A DNA stretch of 64,000 nt from positions 1-64,000 of the forward strand of contig NZ_CP115175.1 of NCBI RefSeq assembly GCF_027912415.1. The letters run 5' to 3'. Shown here in pieces: positions 7,868-16,946 of this stretch; the first letter of the stretch is position 1; each line of letters opens with the position of its first letter. A program made the translations under genes and the position numbers. The notes beneath the pieces were generated by a model that was given only the letters and a program-made list of their open reading frames with translations, made no database searches and had not been told where the DNA came from. The stretch comes from Homoserinibacter sp. YIM 151385 (GTDB taxonomy: Bacteria; Actinomycetota; Actinomycetes; Actinomycetales; Microbacteriaceae).

Positions 7868-7935
7868 GAGAGACATGTCTGCGGCGGCGCAGACGCGGTC
7901 GCATCGGCGTCCGCCGCGCAGGAGACATGTCTCTC
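7868..7935. repeat. 68-bp imperfect inverted repeat with GAGAGACATGTCT ends
   Basis: The outer 13 bp match perfectly (GAGAGACATGTCT at 7868-7880 and its reverse complement at 7923-7935). Each end contains the 10-bp palindrome AGACATGTCT. The inner arms (7881-7896 and 7907-7922) are GC-rich and only partly complementary. It lies between two same-strand genes, so it could be a terminator for the dehydrogenase, but the composite architecture is more like a dispersed palindromic element. Confidence 0.65.
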
Positions 7936-7976
7936 GGGCACGCACTCGTGCCCCCGGGATGGGGGACCCCCGCCGG

Positions 7977-7982
7977 TAGGAT
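7977..7982 (+). promoter_or_regulatory. -10 box of the membrane-protein gene
   Basis: TAGGAT ends 6 nt before the GTG start at 7989, so this mRNA is probably leaderless. Confidence 0.55.
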
Positions 7983-7988
7983 CGACCC

Positions 7989-9002
7989 GTGACGACATTC
8001 GGCCGCATCCTCGCCGCGATCCTCGCGATCGTGCTGTCCGTCGCGGGCCATGCCGTGCTATGGAGCTCCGGCAGTGCCGCCTCCGCGATCCTCGCCCGCT
8101 TCGGGACGACGCATCCCGACGCCGTCCTCCCGGTGCTCGGCATCGTCCTCGGCGCGCTGCTCGTCGGGCTCGCGGTCCTCACCGCCGTCGTCTCGAGCTC
8201 GGGGCTCCTCGTGCTCGGCGCCGTGCACGTCGTCGTCGGCGCGCTCATGCTCGCGCCGCCCATCGCCATCGGGCTGGAGCGGGCGGTCATCGAGGCGCTC
8301 CTGCCGCTCAGCCGCGACCTCGGCTTCGGCGTCGCCTTCGCCCTGCCGACCGGCATCTTCCTCGCGACCGGCGTCGTGTTCCTCATCACCGGATGGGCGG
8401 CGCGCGCCCGCCGGCGGGGCACGGGCGCGACCTCCGCCTCCGGGCGGCTCCTCGCGATCCTCGTCGTCCCGATCGGGCTCGCCGGCATCACGCTGCTGCT
8501 CTCGGGCGGCGGCGAGCTGTACCGGCAGCTCGTGGAGTCGCTGAGCTCCGCTTTCGACCCCGTGGCCATCCTCACCGTGCTCGCCGGCCTCGGCGCGCTC
8601 GCGCTCGTCGCCGCATCCACCCGCCTCAGCGCGCTCGGCGCGAGCATCGTCGGCCTCGTCGCCGTCGCCGCCTCCATCGCCACCCTCGCGATGCCGGGAT
8701 CGGTCTACCGCGCGGGCATCGACCTGGCCGTGCCGCCAGTGCTCCTGCAGTCCTTCGCGACGCTCGCCGTCGCGGGTCAGCTGCTGCTCCTCGGCGTGGT
8801 CATCGCCGCCTCCGCCGCCGCGAGCAAGTCGGCCGAGGTGCGCGCCGCCCGCCGCCGGGCGCGCGAGGAGGAGCGCGAGGAGACGCCGCCCATCGAGCCC
8901 GTCGAGATCGTCCACGAGGAGCCGCGGCCCGCGAGCCCCGCGCGCACCGAGCCGCTCACGGGCCCCGTCCCGCACGCCGACGAGCCCCGGTCCGGCGTGT
9001 AG
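7989..9002 (+). CDS. Hypothetical multi-spanning membrane protein
   Basis: A 337-residue protein with about eight hydrophobic segments: an N-terminal signal-anchor-like helix (LAAILAIVLSVAGHAVLW), paired helices up to residue about 135, and four more between 155 and 285. It ends in a cytoplasmic tail rich in Arg and Glu (AARRRAREEEREE) and a Pro/Glu segment. I do not recognise a named family. The GTG start follows a TAGGAT box by 6 nt. It lies just upstream of the rplY leader, where actinobacterial genomes often carry lineage-specific membrane proteins. The charged tail may bind a cytoplasmic partner. This is inference. Confidence 0.8.
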   Translation: MTTFGRILAAILAIVLSVAGHAVLWSSGSAASAILARFGTTHPDAVLPVLGIVLGALLVGLAVLTAVVSSSGLLVLGAVHVVVGALMLAPPIAIGLERAVIEALLPLSRDLGFGVAFALPTGIFLATGVVFLITGWAARARRRGTGATSASGRLLAILVVPIGLAGITLLLSGGGELYRQLVESLSSAFDPVAILTVLAGLGALALVAASTRLSALGASIVGLVAVAASIATLAMPGSVYRAGIDLAVPPVLLQSFATLAVAGQLLLLGVVIAASAAASKSAEVRAARRRAREEEREETPPIEPVEIVHEEPRPASPARTEPLTGPVPHADEPRSGV

Positions 9003-9184
9003 ACTCCTGGACCGTACCTCGGCGAGGGATCCACGGCGCAACCGCGCCGGAGGTTCCGTGATCGACGCGGTGAGCGAAGTCCCACCAGAAGCACCCGCTT
9101 CCCGTGCCATTCCTCACGCTGTCCGGCGTTCGAGTAGATCAATCGCACAATCGATGGGGCCGACGCCCCGCAAGGAGAGCAGCC
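9000..9184 (+). promoter_or_regulatory. Promoter and long 5' leader of rplY
   Basis: A TAGACT box at 9000-9005 overlaps the preceding stop codon. If used, it gives a leader of about 170 nt. The leader contains a perfect hairpin (CGGCGC at 9034-9039, AACC loop, GCGCCG at 9044-9049) and further GC-rich pairing options, then GGAG at 9175-9178 as the ribosome-binding site. Structured leaders often control ribosomal-protein genes by feedback. That role here is inference. Confidence 0.4.
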
Positions 9185-9835
9185 ATGGCTGACGAGAACA
9201 CCCTCAAGGCGGAACTGCGCACCGAGTTCGGCAAGGGCGCCGCCCGCCGCATCCGCGCCGACAACAAGATCCCCGCCGTCATCTACGGCCACGGCACCGA
9301 GCCGCAGCACGTGACCCTCCCGGGCCACGAGGTCATGCTCATCATCCGCAAGGCGAACGCGGTCCTCGACCTCGACATCGCCGGCAAGAGCCAGCTCGCG
9401 CTCGTCAAGGACGTCCAGAAGGACCCGGTGCGCCAGATCATCGAGCACCTCGACCTCATCGTCGTCCGCAAGGGCGAGAAGGTCACCGTCGACGTCCCCG
9501 TGCACGTCACGGGCGAGCCCGCCGGCGACGCGATCTACACCGTCGACACCGCGACCATCACGGTCGAGGCCGAGGCCACCCACATCCCCGAGTCGTTCAG
9601 CGTCTCGGTCGAGGGCCTCGAGGAGGGCACGCAGATCCTCGCCTCCGAGGTCGAGCTCCCCAAGGGCACGACGCTCATCGCCGACCCGGAGACCCTCATC
9701 GTCAACGTCACGGCCCCGCAGGCCGTCGACCTCGGCGAGTCGGAGGAGACCGAGGGCGAGGAGGCCGAGGGCGACGTCGTCGAGAGCGACGAGTCCGCCG
9801 AGGACGCCCCCGCCTCGGACGAGGGCGACAACTAA
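9185..9835 (+). CDS. rplY: 50S ribosomal protein L25/general stress protein Ctc
   Basis: A 216-residue long-form (Ctc) bL25. The N-terminal L25 domain (residues about 5-95: LRTEFGKGAARR, IPAVIYGHG, DVQKDPVRQIIEHLDL) binds 5S rRNA, the TL5-like C-terminal beta domain follows (about 100-182), and a strongly acidic tail (EETEGEEAEGDV and on) closes it. The start ATG has a GGAG site. It is followed after 9 bases by pth, the standard actinobacterial pair, and shares the order prs-rplY-pth with relatives except for the inserted block upstream. Confidence 0.96.
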   Translation: MADENTLKAELRTEFGKGAARRIRADNKIPAVIYGHGTEPQHVTLPGHEVMLIIRKANAVLDLDIAGKSQLALVKDVQKDPVRQIIEHLDLIVVRKGEKVTVDVPVHVTGEPAGDAIYTVDTATITVEAEATHIPESFSVSVEGLEEGTQILASEVELPKGTTLIADPETLIVNVTAPQAVDLGESEETEGEEAEGDVVESDESAEDAPASDEGDN

Positions 9836-9844
9836 GCCCACGGC

Positions 9845-10429
9845 ATGGCCGACGACACGTGGCTCGTGGTCGGGCTCGGGAATCCCGGGCCCGGCTACGC
9901 CGCGCATCGTCACAACGTGGGCCAGATGGCCCTCGACCGCATCGCCGCGCACCTGGGCGCCGGGTTCAAGACCCACAAGGCGGGCGCGCTCGTCGCCGAG
10001 GGGCGGCCGGTGCCCGGAGGTCCGAAGCTCGTGCTGGCGAAGCCCGGCAGCTTCATGAACCTCTCCGGCGGACCGGTCGCCCAGCTCGCGCGCTTCTACT
10101 CGCTCGACGCGTCGCGCCTCGTCGTGCTGCACGACGAGCTCGACCTGCCCTTCGACACCGTGCGGCTCAAGCAGGGCGGCGGGCACGGCGGGCACAACGG
10201 CCTCCGCGACATCATCGCGAGGATGGGCTCGAACGACTTCGCGCGCGTGCGGATCGGCATCGGACGGCCCCCGGGGCGACAGGATCCGGCCGATTTCGTG
10301 TTGAAGCCCTTCTCTGGCGCCGAGCGCGAGAGCCTGCCCGTGCTCCTCGAGGATGCGGCCGACGCGACCGAGCAGCTCGCCGCCCAGGGCATCGTCGCCG
10401 CGCAGCAGCGCTGGCACGCCCCGCGCTGA
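9845..10429 (+). CDS. pth: Peptidyl-tRNA hydrolase
   Basis: A 194-residue Pth1 that frees tRNA from dropped-off peptidyl-tRNA. It has the signature VVGLGNPGPGYAAHRHNVG (catalytic His in HNVG), KPGSFMNLSGGPV, the catalytic Asp in LHDELDLPF and GGGHGGHNGLRDI, all in the expected order. It starts 9 nt after the rplY stop and is probably co-transcribed. The stop is only 3 nt from that of the convergent kinase gene. Confidence 0.97.
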   Translation: MADDTWLVVGLGNPGPGYAAHRHNVGQMALDRIAAHLGAGFKTHKAGALVAEGRPVPGGPKLVLAKPGSFMNLSGGPVAQLARFYSLDASRLVVLHDELDLPFDTVRLKQGGGHGGHNGLRDIIARMGSNDFARVRIGIGRPPGRQDPADFVLKPFSGAERESLPVLLEDAADATEQLAAQGIVAAQQRWHAPR

Positions 10430-10432
10430 GCG

Positions 10433-11116
10433 CTAGGGGGCGAGCGGGCGCCAGGTGGCGCCGGAGACGAGCAGCGCGGCGCGCTCGCGCGAGGCCTCGA
10501 TGCCGACCGCGTTCGCGCCGTCGACCTCCCGCGCCCAGGCCGTGGCCGCCTCCTCGCTCCGCCCGTGGCGGGTGTGGCGGTCGACGAGGCGCCGCTCGCG
10601 CTCCTCGCCGTCGGTGACCGCGTACCAGGCCTCGTCGAGGCGATCGAGGATGCCGTCCCACGGCTCGGCGTCGACGAGCAGGTAGTTGCCCTCGACCACG
10701 ACGATGCGGGCCGCGGGCGCGATCGCGATCTCGCCTGCGACGCCCTCGTCGACGCGCCGGTGGAAGCTCGGCGCGTACACGGTGTGCCCCGTCTCGGCGC
10801 GCACCCGGTCGAGGAGGGCGCGGAAGCCCCAGCCGTCGAAGGTCTCGATCGCGCCCTTCCGGTCGCGGAGGCCGAGGCGGTCGAGCGTCGAGTTCGCGAG
10901 ATGGTAGCCGTCCATGGGCAGGTGCACGGCGGCGCCGCCCGTCCGGCGGTTCAGCTCCTCGACGAGCGCGAGCGCGAGCGTCGTCTTGCCGGCGCCGGGG
11001 CTGCCCGCGATCCCGAGGAGCACGCGGCCGCCGGGCTCGCGCGGTGCGAGCGCGAGCACCCGCTCGGCGAGCTCGCCGAGCGCCGCCGGGTGCGCGGATG
11101 GGTGGTCAGTCGACAT
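10433..11116 (-). CDS. Nucleoside/nucleotide kinase family protein (PanK/uridine-kinase-like P-loop kinase)
   Basis: A 227-residue P-loop kinase. Walker A is GSPGAGKTT (residues about 38-46), followed by HLPMDGYHLAN, the substrate-helix signature shared by pantothenate kinase, phosphoribulokinase and the fructose-kinase-like FrcK group. DRKGAIETFDGWGF and VVVEGNYLL (Walker B-like) complete it. The start overlaps the epimerase stop by 11 bases. The partner gene encodes a ketose 3-epimerase and the divergent gene a ROK sugar regulator, so the substrate is probably a ketose or a sugar derivative. This is inference from context. Confidence 0.88.
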   Translation of the reverse strand: MSTDHPSAHPAALGELAERVLALAPREPGGRVLLGIAGSPGAGKTTLALALVEELNRRTGGAAVHLPMDGYHLANSTLDRLGLRDRKGAIETFDGWGFRALLDRVRAETGHTVYAPSFHRRVDEGVAGEIAIAPAARIVVVEGNYLLVDAEPWDGILDRLDEAWYAVTDGEERERRLVDRHTRHGRSEEAATAWAREVDGANAVGIEASRERAALLVSGATWRPLAP

Positions 11117-11975
11117 CGAGACGCTCCAGACGGGTCGAGAGGAAGGCGTGCGCGTGGGCGGCGAGCTCGGGGCCGTCGCTCCAGAGGTCGCGCCAGATCG
11201 CGAGGTCGTTCGAGAGGGTCGGCGAGACGACCGCCGAGGAGAACGACTCGAACGTGATCGGGCCGGTGTACGAGATGTCGGCGAGGGCGCGGAAGAAGGC
11301 CGCGAAGTCGAGGTGCCCGGAGCCGAGGAACCCGCGGTGGCTCTCGCCGACGTGGACGTAGCCGAGTCGGTCGCCGACGAGGTGCACGGGGCGCACGAGG
11401 TCGTCCTCCTCGATGTTCATGTGGAAGGTGTCGAGGTGGATGCGCACGTTGTCATGGCCGATGTCGTCGGCGAGGCGGAGGGCGTCGGCGGCCGTGTTGA
11501 CGACGTTCGTCTCGTAGCGGTTGCAGACCTCGAGGCCGAGGGTGATCCCGAGCGGGGCCGCCTCGGCGGCGAGGTCCCGGATCGTGGCGACGGCGTTCGC
11601 GCGGCCCGCGGTCGAGAGCGGGCGGCCGTACTTCCCGAGCGCCGAGTAGAGGGCCCCCGTGAGGTGCGTGCCGCCGAGACGGCGGGTGGTCTCGAGCGAG
11701 GAGTGCAGCAGGGCGGCTCCCCGTGCGACGGTCGCGGTGTCGTCCGAGGAGACGTCGGCGTCGAACGCGAGCCCGCGCGAGGCGACGACCTCCAGGCCGG
11801 CCGCCTCGACGGCCGTGCGGGCGAGGTCGACATCGAGGTTCGCCTCATCATGCAGCGAGAGCTCGACGAGGTCGTAGCCCGCGTTCGCCGTCTCGGCGAC
11901 GATGCGCTCGACCTCGGCCGGCGTGGTGCCGCCCGCAAAGACGAGGGCGTGGATGCCGAGCCGGCTCGTCGTCAT
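11106..11975 (-). CDS. Ketose 3-epimerase / sugar phosphate isomerase (TIM-barrel)
   Basis: A 289-residue AP-endonuclease-2-type TIM barrel. Features match the D-tagatose/D-allulose (psicose) 3-epimerase group: LGLEVCNRYETN (metal-binding Glu), HLDTFHMNIEE (metal Asp and His), YVHVGESHRGFLGSGHLDF (metal His, substrate loop) and the last metal Glu in TFESFS. The ATG at 11975 was chosen over longer readings because family members begin right before the first strand (LGIHALVF). A good promoter lies upstream, giving a leader of about 75 nt. It is co-transcribed with the P-loop kinase and divergent from the ROK regulator. Confidence 0.9.
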   Translation of the reverse strand: MTTSRLGIHALVFAGGTTPAEVERIVAETANAGYDLVELSLHDEANLDVDLARTAVEAAGLEVVASRGLAFDADVSSDDTATVARGAALLHSSLETTRRLGGTHLTGALYSALGKYGRPLSTAGRANAVATIRDLAAEAAPLGITLGLEVCNRYETNVVNTAADALRLADDIGHDNVRIHLDTFHMNIEEDDLVRPVHLVGDRLGYVHVGESHRGFLGSGHLDFAAFFRALADISYTGPITFESFSSAVVSPTLSNDLAIWRDLWSDGPELAAHAHAFLSTRLERLDVD

Positions 11976-12054
11976 GATGCTGTGCTCTCGGGGGTCGGAC
12001 GGGGCAGTGCGGCGTCGCGCTCCTCGCCGCGTCGAGGATGATCCTGTGCGAGCG

Positions 12055-12083
12055 AAGCTACGAGGACTTTTGATTAGTGTCAA
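12055..12083 (-). promoter_or_regulatory. Promoter of the epimerase-kinase operon
   Basis: On the minus strand TTGACA (12078-12083) and TAGCTT (12055-12060) are exactly 17 bp apart, close to the housekeeping sigma consensus. Its position between the two divergent genes makes it the likely target of the ROK regulator. Confidence 0.65.
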
Positions 12084-12143
12084 GTCAGAAGTGGGAGTTC
12101 TTTCGTCGGCTGCGATACGTTACGTGCGGAAGGAGCGGAGACC

Positions 12144-13283
12144 ATGCTCGACCCTCTCGGCGGAACCGACGCCCACGACGTGCTCGCGCTCTTCCGCGCC
12201 CACGGCGCGCTCACCCGCGCCGAGGTGATGCAGCGCTCCGGCCTCTCCCGCTCGACCGTCAACCAGCGGCTCTCGGCGCTCGAGCGCGCAGGCCTCATCG
12301 AGGGCGTCGGCGGCGCCGAGTCCACCGGCGGCCGGCCATCCACCCGCTTCGATCTCGTGCCCGGCCGTGCGCGCATCCTCGTCGTCGACATCGGCGCCTC
12401 CGGCTTCGTCGCCGCCGTGTGCGATCTCGCCGGCCGCGTCCTGGCCGACGACGCCGTCCAGGTCGCCGTGTGGGATGGGCCCGAGCGGGTCCTCGGCCTC
12501 GTCCAGGAGGCGTTCGCCCGGCTCCCCGTCGACGGCGAGCTCTGGTCGGTCGCGATCGCCGTCCCGGGTCCCGTGGAGTTCGCCGCGGGCCGCGTCGTCA
12601 AGCCGCCGATCATGACCGGCTGGGACGGCTTCGACATCGCCGGCTGGCTCGGCGCGCGGTACGGGGTGCCGATCGTCGTCGAGAACGACGCGAACGCGCG
12701 CTCCGTCGCCGAGGCGCGCTCCCGCGGGGTCGGCGACCTCATCGCCGTCAAGCTGGGCACCGGCATCGGCGCCGGCCTCGTCTCCAACGGCGCCATCATC
12801 CGCGGCGACCGCGGCGCCGCCGGCGACATCGGCCACACCCGCGCGACGCAGGCCGGGGATGCTGCGGACGCCCGGCAGTGCCGCTGCGGCAACGTCGGCT
12901 GCGTCGAGGCCTACGGCGGCGGCTGGGCGATCATGCGCGACCTCGAGGAGGCGGGGATCGAGGTCGCGCACGTCTCGGACGTCGCGCGGCTCGTCGCCCA
13001 GGGCGACCTCGAGGCGCTGCGGCTCGTGCGCGCCGCCGGCCGCGTGATCGGGGATGCGATCGCGAGCCTGGTGAGCGTGCTCAACCCGAACACCGTCGCG
13101 CTCTCGGGCCAGCTCGCCGAATGCGGCGAGGTCATCATGTCCGGCATCCGCGAGCGGGTGCATCAGCGCGCCTCCCCGCTCGCGACGAGCGGCCTCGTCA
13201 TCGAGCGGTCGTCGCTCGGCGGGCACGCCGGCGTCACGGGCCTCGCGATCATCGCGGTGGACGGGCTCCTCGCGCGACGCTGA
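12144..13283 (+). CDS. ROK family transcriptional regulator
   Basis: A 379-residue repressor. The N-terminal winged helix (residues about 8-60, RAEVMQRSGLSRSTVNQRLSALE) is followed by a GRPS linker and a sugar-kinase-like ROK domain with VVDIGASGF, GPVEF, the ENDANARS segment (catalytic-type Asp) and the zinc motif CRCGNVGCVE. The DIGHT segment supplies the zinc His. The strong GGAAGGAG site fixes the ATG at 12144. It is divergent from the kinase/epimerase operon, so it most likely represses it and is released by a sugar or sugar phosphate. The effector is unknown. Confidence 0.94.
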   Translation: MLDPLGGTDAHDVLALFRAHGALTRAEVMQRSGLSRSTVNQRLSALERAGLIEGVGGAESTGGRPSTRFDLVPGRARILVVDIGASGFVAAVCDLAGRVLADDAVQVAVWDGPERVLGLVQEAFARLPVDGELWSVAIAVPGPVEFAAGRVVKPPIMTGWDGFDIAGWLGARYGVPIVVENDANARSVAEARSRGVGDLIAVKLGTGIGAGLVSNGAIIRGDRGAAGDIGHTRATQAGDAADARQCRCGNVGCVEAYGGGWAIMRDLEEAGIEVAHVSDVARLVAQGDLEALRLVRAAGRVIGDAIASLVSVLNPNTVALSGQLAECGEVIMSGIRERVHQRASPLATSGLVIERSSLGGHAGVTGLAIIAVDGLLARR

Positions 13284-13342
13284 GCTGCGCGCACCCCTCG
13301 TCGAGGAGGCCCGCTGCCGCCGTGGATGTCGGGGGAGCCGCG

Positions 13343-13348
13343 TAGGCT
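13343..13348 (+). promoter_or_regulatory. -10 box of leaderless mfd
   Basis: TAGGCT ends 7 nt before the GTG at 13356. This spacing is the main reason for preferring that start over an in-frame ATG at 13326. Confidence 0.5.
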
Positions 13349-13355
13349 GTTCCAA

Positions 13356-16300
13356 GTGAGTCTCGCGTCACTGATTCCGGCCCTGTCGCGCGCCCGCGCG
13401 CTCTCCGTCGCCGTCCGCGAGGCTGACGGCGACGCCGACTTCTCGCTCGTCGACGGCATGCGGGTCCCGCTCCTGGCGGGCCTGCTCGCGCAGCGCGGCA
13501 CCGCATCCCCGCTCCTCGCCGTGACGGCGACGAGCCGCGAGGCCGACAGCCTTCGCGCGAGCCTCGCGTGCTACCTGCCCGACGCGACCGTGCTCGCGAT
13601 GCCGGCGTGGGAGACCCTCCCGCACGAGCGCCTGAGCCCCAGCGCCGAGACGGTGGGGACGCGCCTGCGCACGCTCCGCGCGATCCGCACCTGGGATGCT
13701 GAGCGCGACGGGCACCTCGTCGTCGTCGCGAGCGTGCGCGCCGCGCTCCAGCCGCTCGCGCCGGGGCTCGCCGAGCTCGAGCCGATCGAGCTCGTCCGCG
13801 GCTCCCGCGGCAACGATCTGGCGGCGCTCGCGCTCCGGCTCGTGGATCTCGCCTATGCCCGCGTCGACATGGTCACCCGCCGCGGCGAGTTCGCGGTGCG
13901 CGGCGGCATCCTCGACGTGTTCCCGCCCGAGGCGGAGCATCCGGTGCGCGTCGACTTCTTCGGCGACGAGCTGGAGCAGCTGCGCGAGTTCTCGGTCGCC
14001 GACCAGCGCTCGCTGCCCGACGAGCTGGAGCGCGTCGTGCTCGGCCCGAGCCGCGAGCTGCTGCTCACCCCCGAGGTGCGGGCGCGCGCCGCCGAGATGC
14101 AGCACGAGTTCCCGAACCTGTCGCAGATGCTCGCGAAGCTCGCCGAGGGCATCCCCGTCGAGGGCATGGAGTCGCTGACGGCCGCGCTCGCGGGGCGGCT
14201 CGTGCCGATCACCGACTACCTGCCGCGGGATGCGGCGGTCGCGATCCTCGGCCCCGAGCGCGTCGCGACGCGCGCGATGCACCTCGTCGAGACGAACACG
14301 GAGTTCCTCCAGGCGGCGTGGAGTGCGGCGACCGCCGGCGCCTCCGCCCCCATCGACCAGTCAGCGCTCCTCGGCTCGGATGCGGCCGCGACGGGCGGCT
14401 TCCTCACCGTGCAGCAGCTGCACTCGGCGGCGGGCGCTCGCGCCTGGTGGACGCTGAGCCCCTTCGACGCGGGGGATGAGGATGTCGTGCGCATCGAGGC
14501 GGATGCCGTGCCGAGCTTCGCGGGCTCCGCCGAGGGCGCGGTCGGCCATGTCGCCGAGCGGGCGCGCGCGGGCTGGTCGATCGTGGTCGTCGCGCCCGGG
14601 GCGGGGCTGCTCGAGCGCGCCCGAGATGTGCTGGGCGAGCGCGAGGTCGGGGCCCGGATCCTCGACACGCTGGATGCGGCGCCGGAGCCGGGGCTCGCAT
14701 CCCTCGTCCGCGGCACGGTCGACGCGGGCTTCGAGATCCCGGAGCTCAAGCTGGCGCTGCTCAGCGAGGCCGAGTTCTACGGGCGGGCCGCCGGCATCGA
14801 CTCGCGCGCCCCGAAGAAGCTCGCGAGCCGCCGCAAGAACGTCGTCGACCCGCTGGCGCTGAAGCCCGGCGACTTCGTCGTGCACCAGACGCACGGCATC
14901 GGGAAGTTCGTCGAGCTCGTGCAGCGCGAGGTCGCCTCCGGCCAGCGCAGCCCCCGCGGCCCGCTCGGCTCGAGCGTCACGAACACGAAGGTGCAGCGCG
15001 AGTACCTGGTGCTCGAGTACGCGGCGTCGAAGCGGGGGCAGGCCGGCGACCGGCTGTTCGTGCCGACCGATCAGCTCGACCTCCTCACCCGCTACGTCGG
15101 CGGGGAGGCGCCCGCGCTGTCGAGGATGGGCGGATCCGACTGGGCGGCCGCGAAGGGCAAGGCGCGCAAGGCGGTCCGCGACATCGCGGTCGAGCTCGTC
15201 AAGCTCTACAGCGCCCGCATGGCCTCGAAGGGCCACGCCTTCGCGCGCGACACCCCGTGGCAGCGCGAGCTCGAGGAGGCGTTCCCCTACGTCGAGACGC
15301 CCGACCAGCTGCAGACCATCGACGAGGTCAAGGCCGACATGGAGCGCGAGATCCCCATGGACCGCCTCATCTCGGGCGACGTCGGCTACGGGAAGACCGA
15401 GATCGCGATCCGCGCGGCCTTCAAGGCGGTGCAGGACGGCAAGCAGGTCGCGATGCTCGTGCCGACGACACTGCTCGTGCGCCAGCACCTCGAGACCTTC
15501 CAGGAGCGCTTCGCGGGGTTCCCCGTGCACCTGCGCGCGCTGTCCCGATTCCAGACCGAGAAGGAGTCGAAGGAGACGATCGACGGCCTCGAGCGGGGCG
15601 AGGTGGATGTCGTGATCGGCACCCACCGGCTCCTCTCGGAGAGCGTGCGCTTCAAGGAGCTGGGGCTCGTCATCATCGACGAGGAGCAGCGCTTCGGCGT
15701 CGAGCACAAGGACGCGCTGAAGAAGATGAAGACGAACGTCGACATCCTCGCGATGTCGGCGACGCCGATCCCCAGGACCCTCGAGATGGCGGTCACCGGC
15801 ATCCGCGAGATGTCGACGCTCGCGACGCCGCCCGAGGATCGGCACCCGATCCTCACCTACGTCGGCCCGTACAGCGACAAGCAGGTGGGCGCGGCGATCC
15901 GCCGCGAGCTGCTGCGCGAGGGGCAGGTCTTCTACGTGCACAACCGGGTGTCGTCGATCAACCGGGTCGCGGCCCAGATCGCCGAGCTCGTGCCGGAGGC
16001 GCGCGTCGCGGTCGCCCACGGCAAGATGAGCGAGGGCGCGCTCGAGCAGGTCATCGTCGACTTCTGGGAGCGCAAGTTCGACGTGCTCGTGTCGACGACG
16101 ATCATCGAGACCGGCATCGACATCGCGAACGCGAACACCCTCATCATCGACAAGGCCGACAAGTACGGCCTCTCGCAGCTGCACCAGATCCGCGGGCGTG
16201 TCGGCCGCGGCCGCGAGCGCGCCTACGCCTACTTCCTGTACGACGAGTCGAAGCCCCTCACCGAGACCGCCGCGGACCGCCTGGAGACCATCGCCGCGAA

Positions 16301-16946
16301 CAACGAGCTCGGCGGCGGCATGCAGATCGCGCTCAAGGACCTCGAGATCCGCGGCGCCGGCAACCTGCTCGGCGGCGAGCAGTCGGGCCACATCGCGGGC
16401 GTCGGCTTCGACCTCTACCTGCGGATGATCGGGGAGGCCGTGTCGGCGTTCCGCGGCGACGTCGCGGAGGGCCAGACGGAGCTCCGCCTCGAGCTGCCGG
16501 TCGACGCCCACATCCCCGAGACCTACATCGAGTCGGAGCGGCTGCGCCTCGAGGCGTATCAGAAGCTGTCGACCGCGTCGGCGCCGGCCTCGGACGACGA
16601 CGCGCTGGACCGGGTCGTCGAGGAGCTGACCGACCGCTACGGCGCCCCGCCCGCGCAGGTCGCGCTGCTCATCGAGGTCTCCCGCCTGCGCCGTCGCGCC
16701 GTGAAGTCGGGGCTGTCGGACGTCGTCGCGATGGGCTCCAACCTGCGCATCGCGCCCGCCGACATCCCCGACTCGCTGCAGGTGCGCCTCCAGCGGCTCT
16801 ACCCGGGGGCCCGCATCTTCGCGCAGGCCTCGGCCCTGTCGGTGCCGCTGCCGTCGGGGGAGACGGCGGATGCGGAGCTCGTCGAGTGGGTGCGCGGGCT
16901 GCTGGATGCGGTGTTCCCGGTGAAGGACGCCGCCGGCGGTGCCTAG
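13356..16946 (+). CDS. mfd: Transcription-repair coupling factor Mfd
   Basis: A 1196-residue ATP-dependent translocase that removes stalled RNA polymerase and recruits UvrA. In order it has the UvrB-homology N-terminal domains (residues about 1-320), a linker, the CarD-like RNA-polymerase-interaction domain around KPGDFVVHQTHGIGKF, and the RecG-like motor with Walker A GDVGYGKT (about 674-681), Walker B DEEQRFG (about 775), SATPIPRTLEM and the TRG motif region (LGGEQSGHIAG). A C-terminal UvrA-masking domain ends VKDAAGGA. An ATG at 13326 is an alternative start. Its last codons share a CTAG with the convergent tetR. A second copy of its last 200 bp lies at 20502-20709. Confidence 0.97.
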   Translation: MSLASLIPALSRARALSVAVREADGDADFSLVDGMRVPLLAGLLAQRGTASPLLAVTATSREADSLRASLACYLPDATVLAMPAWETLPHERLSPSAETVGTRLRTLRAIRTWDAERDGHLVVVASVRAALQPLAPGLAELEPIELVRGSRGNDLAALALRLVDLAYARVDMVTRRGEFAVRGGILDVFPPEAEHPVRVDFFGDELEQLREFSVADQRSLPDELERVVLGPSRELLLTPEVRARAAEMQHEFPNLSQMLAKLAEGIPVEGMESLTAALAGRLVPITDYLPRDAAVAILGPERVATRAMHLVETNTEFLQAAWSAATAGASAPIDQSALLGSDAAATGGFLTVQQLHSAAGARAWWTLSPFDAGDEDVVRIEADAVPSFAGSAEGAVGHVAERARAGWSIVVVAPGAGLLERARDVLGEREVGARILDTLDAAPEPGLASLVRGTVDAGFEIPELKLALLSEAEFYGRAAGIDSRAPKKLASRRKNVVDPLALKPGDFVVHQTHGIGKFVELVQREVASGQRSPRGPLGSSVTNTKVQREYLVLEYAASKRGQAGDRLFVPTDQLDLLTRYVGGEAPALSRMGGSDWAAAKGKARKAVRDIAVELVKLYSARMASKGHAFARDTPWQRELEEAFPYVETPDQLQTIDEVKADMEREIPMDRLISGDVGYGKTEIAIRAAFKAVQDGKQVAMLVPTTLLVRQHLETFQERFAGFPVHLRALSRFQTEKESKETIDGLERGEVDVVIGTHRLLSESVRFKELGLVIIDEEQRFGVEHKDALKKMKTNVDILAMSATPIPRTLEMAVTGIREMSTLATPPEDRHPILTYVGPYSDKQVGAAIRRELLREGQVFYVHNRVSSINRVAAQIAELVPEARVAVAHGKMSEGALEQVIVDFWERKFDVLVSTTIIETGIDIANANTLIIDKADKYGLSQLHQIRGRVGRGRERAYAYFLYDESKPLTETAADRLETIAANNELGGGMQIALKDLEIRGAGNLLGGEQSGHIAGVGFDLYLRMIGEAVSAFRGDVAEGQTELRLELPVDAHIPETYIESERLRLEAYQKLSTASAPASDDDALDRVVEELTDRYGAPPAQVALLIEVSRLRRRAVKSGLSDVVAMGSNLRIAPADIPDSLQVRLQRLYPGARIFAQASALSVPLPSGETADAELVEWVRGLLDAVFPVKDAAGGA

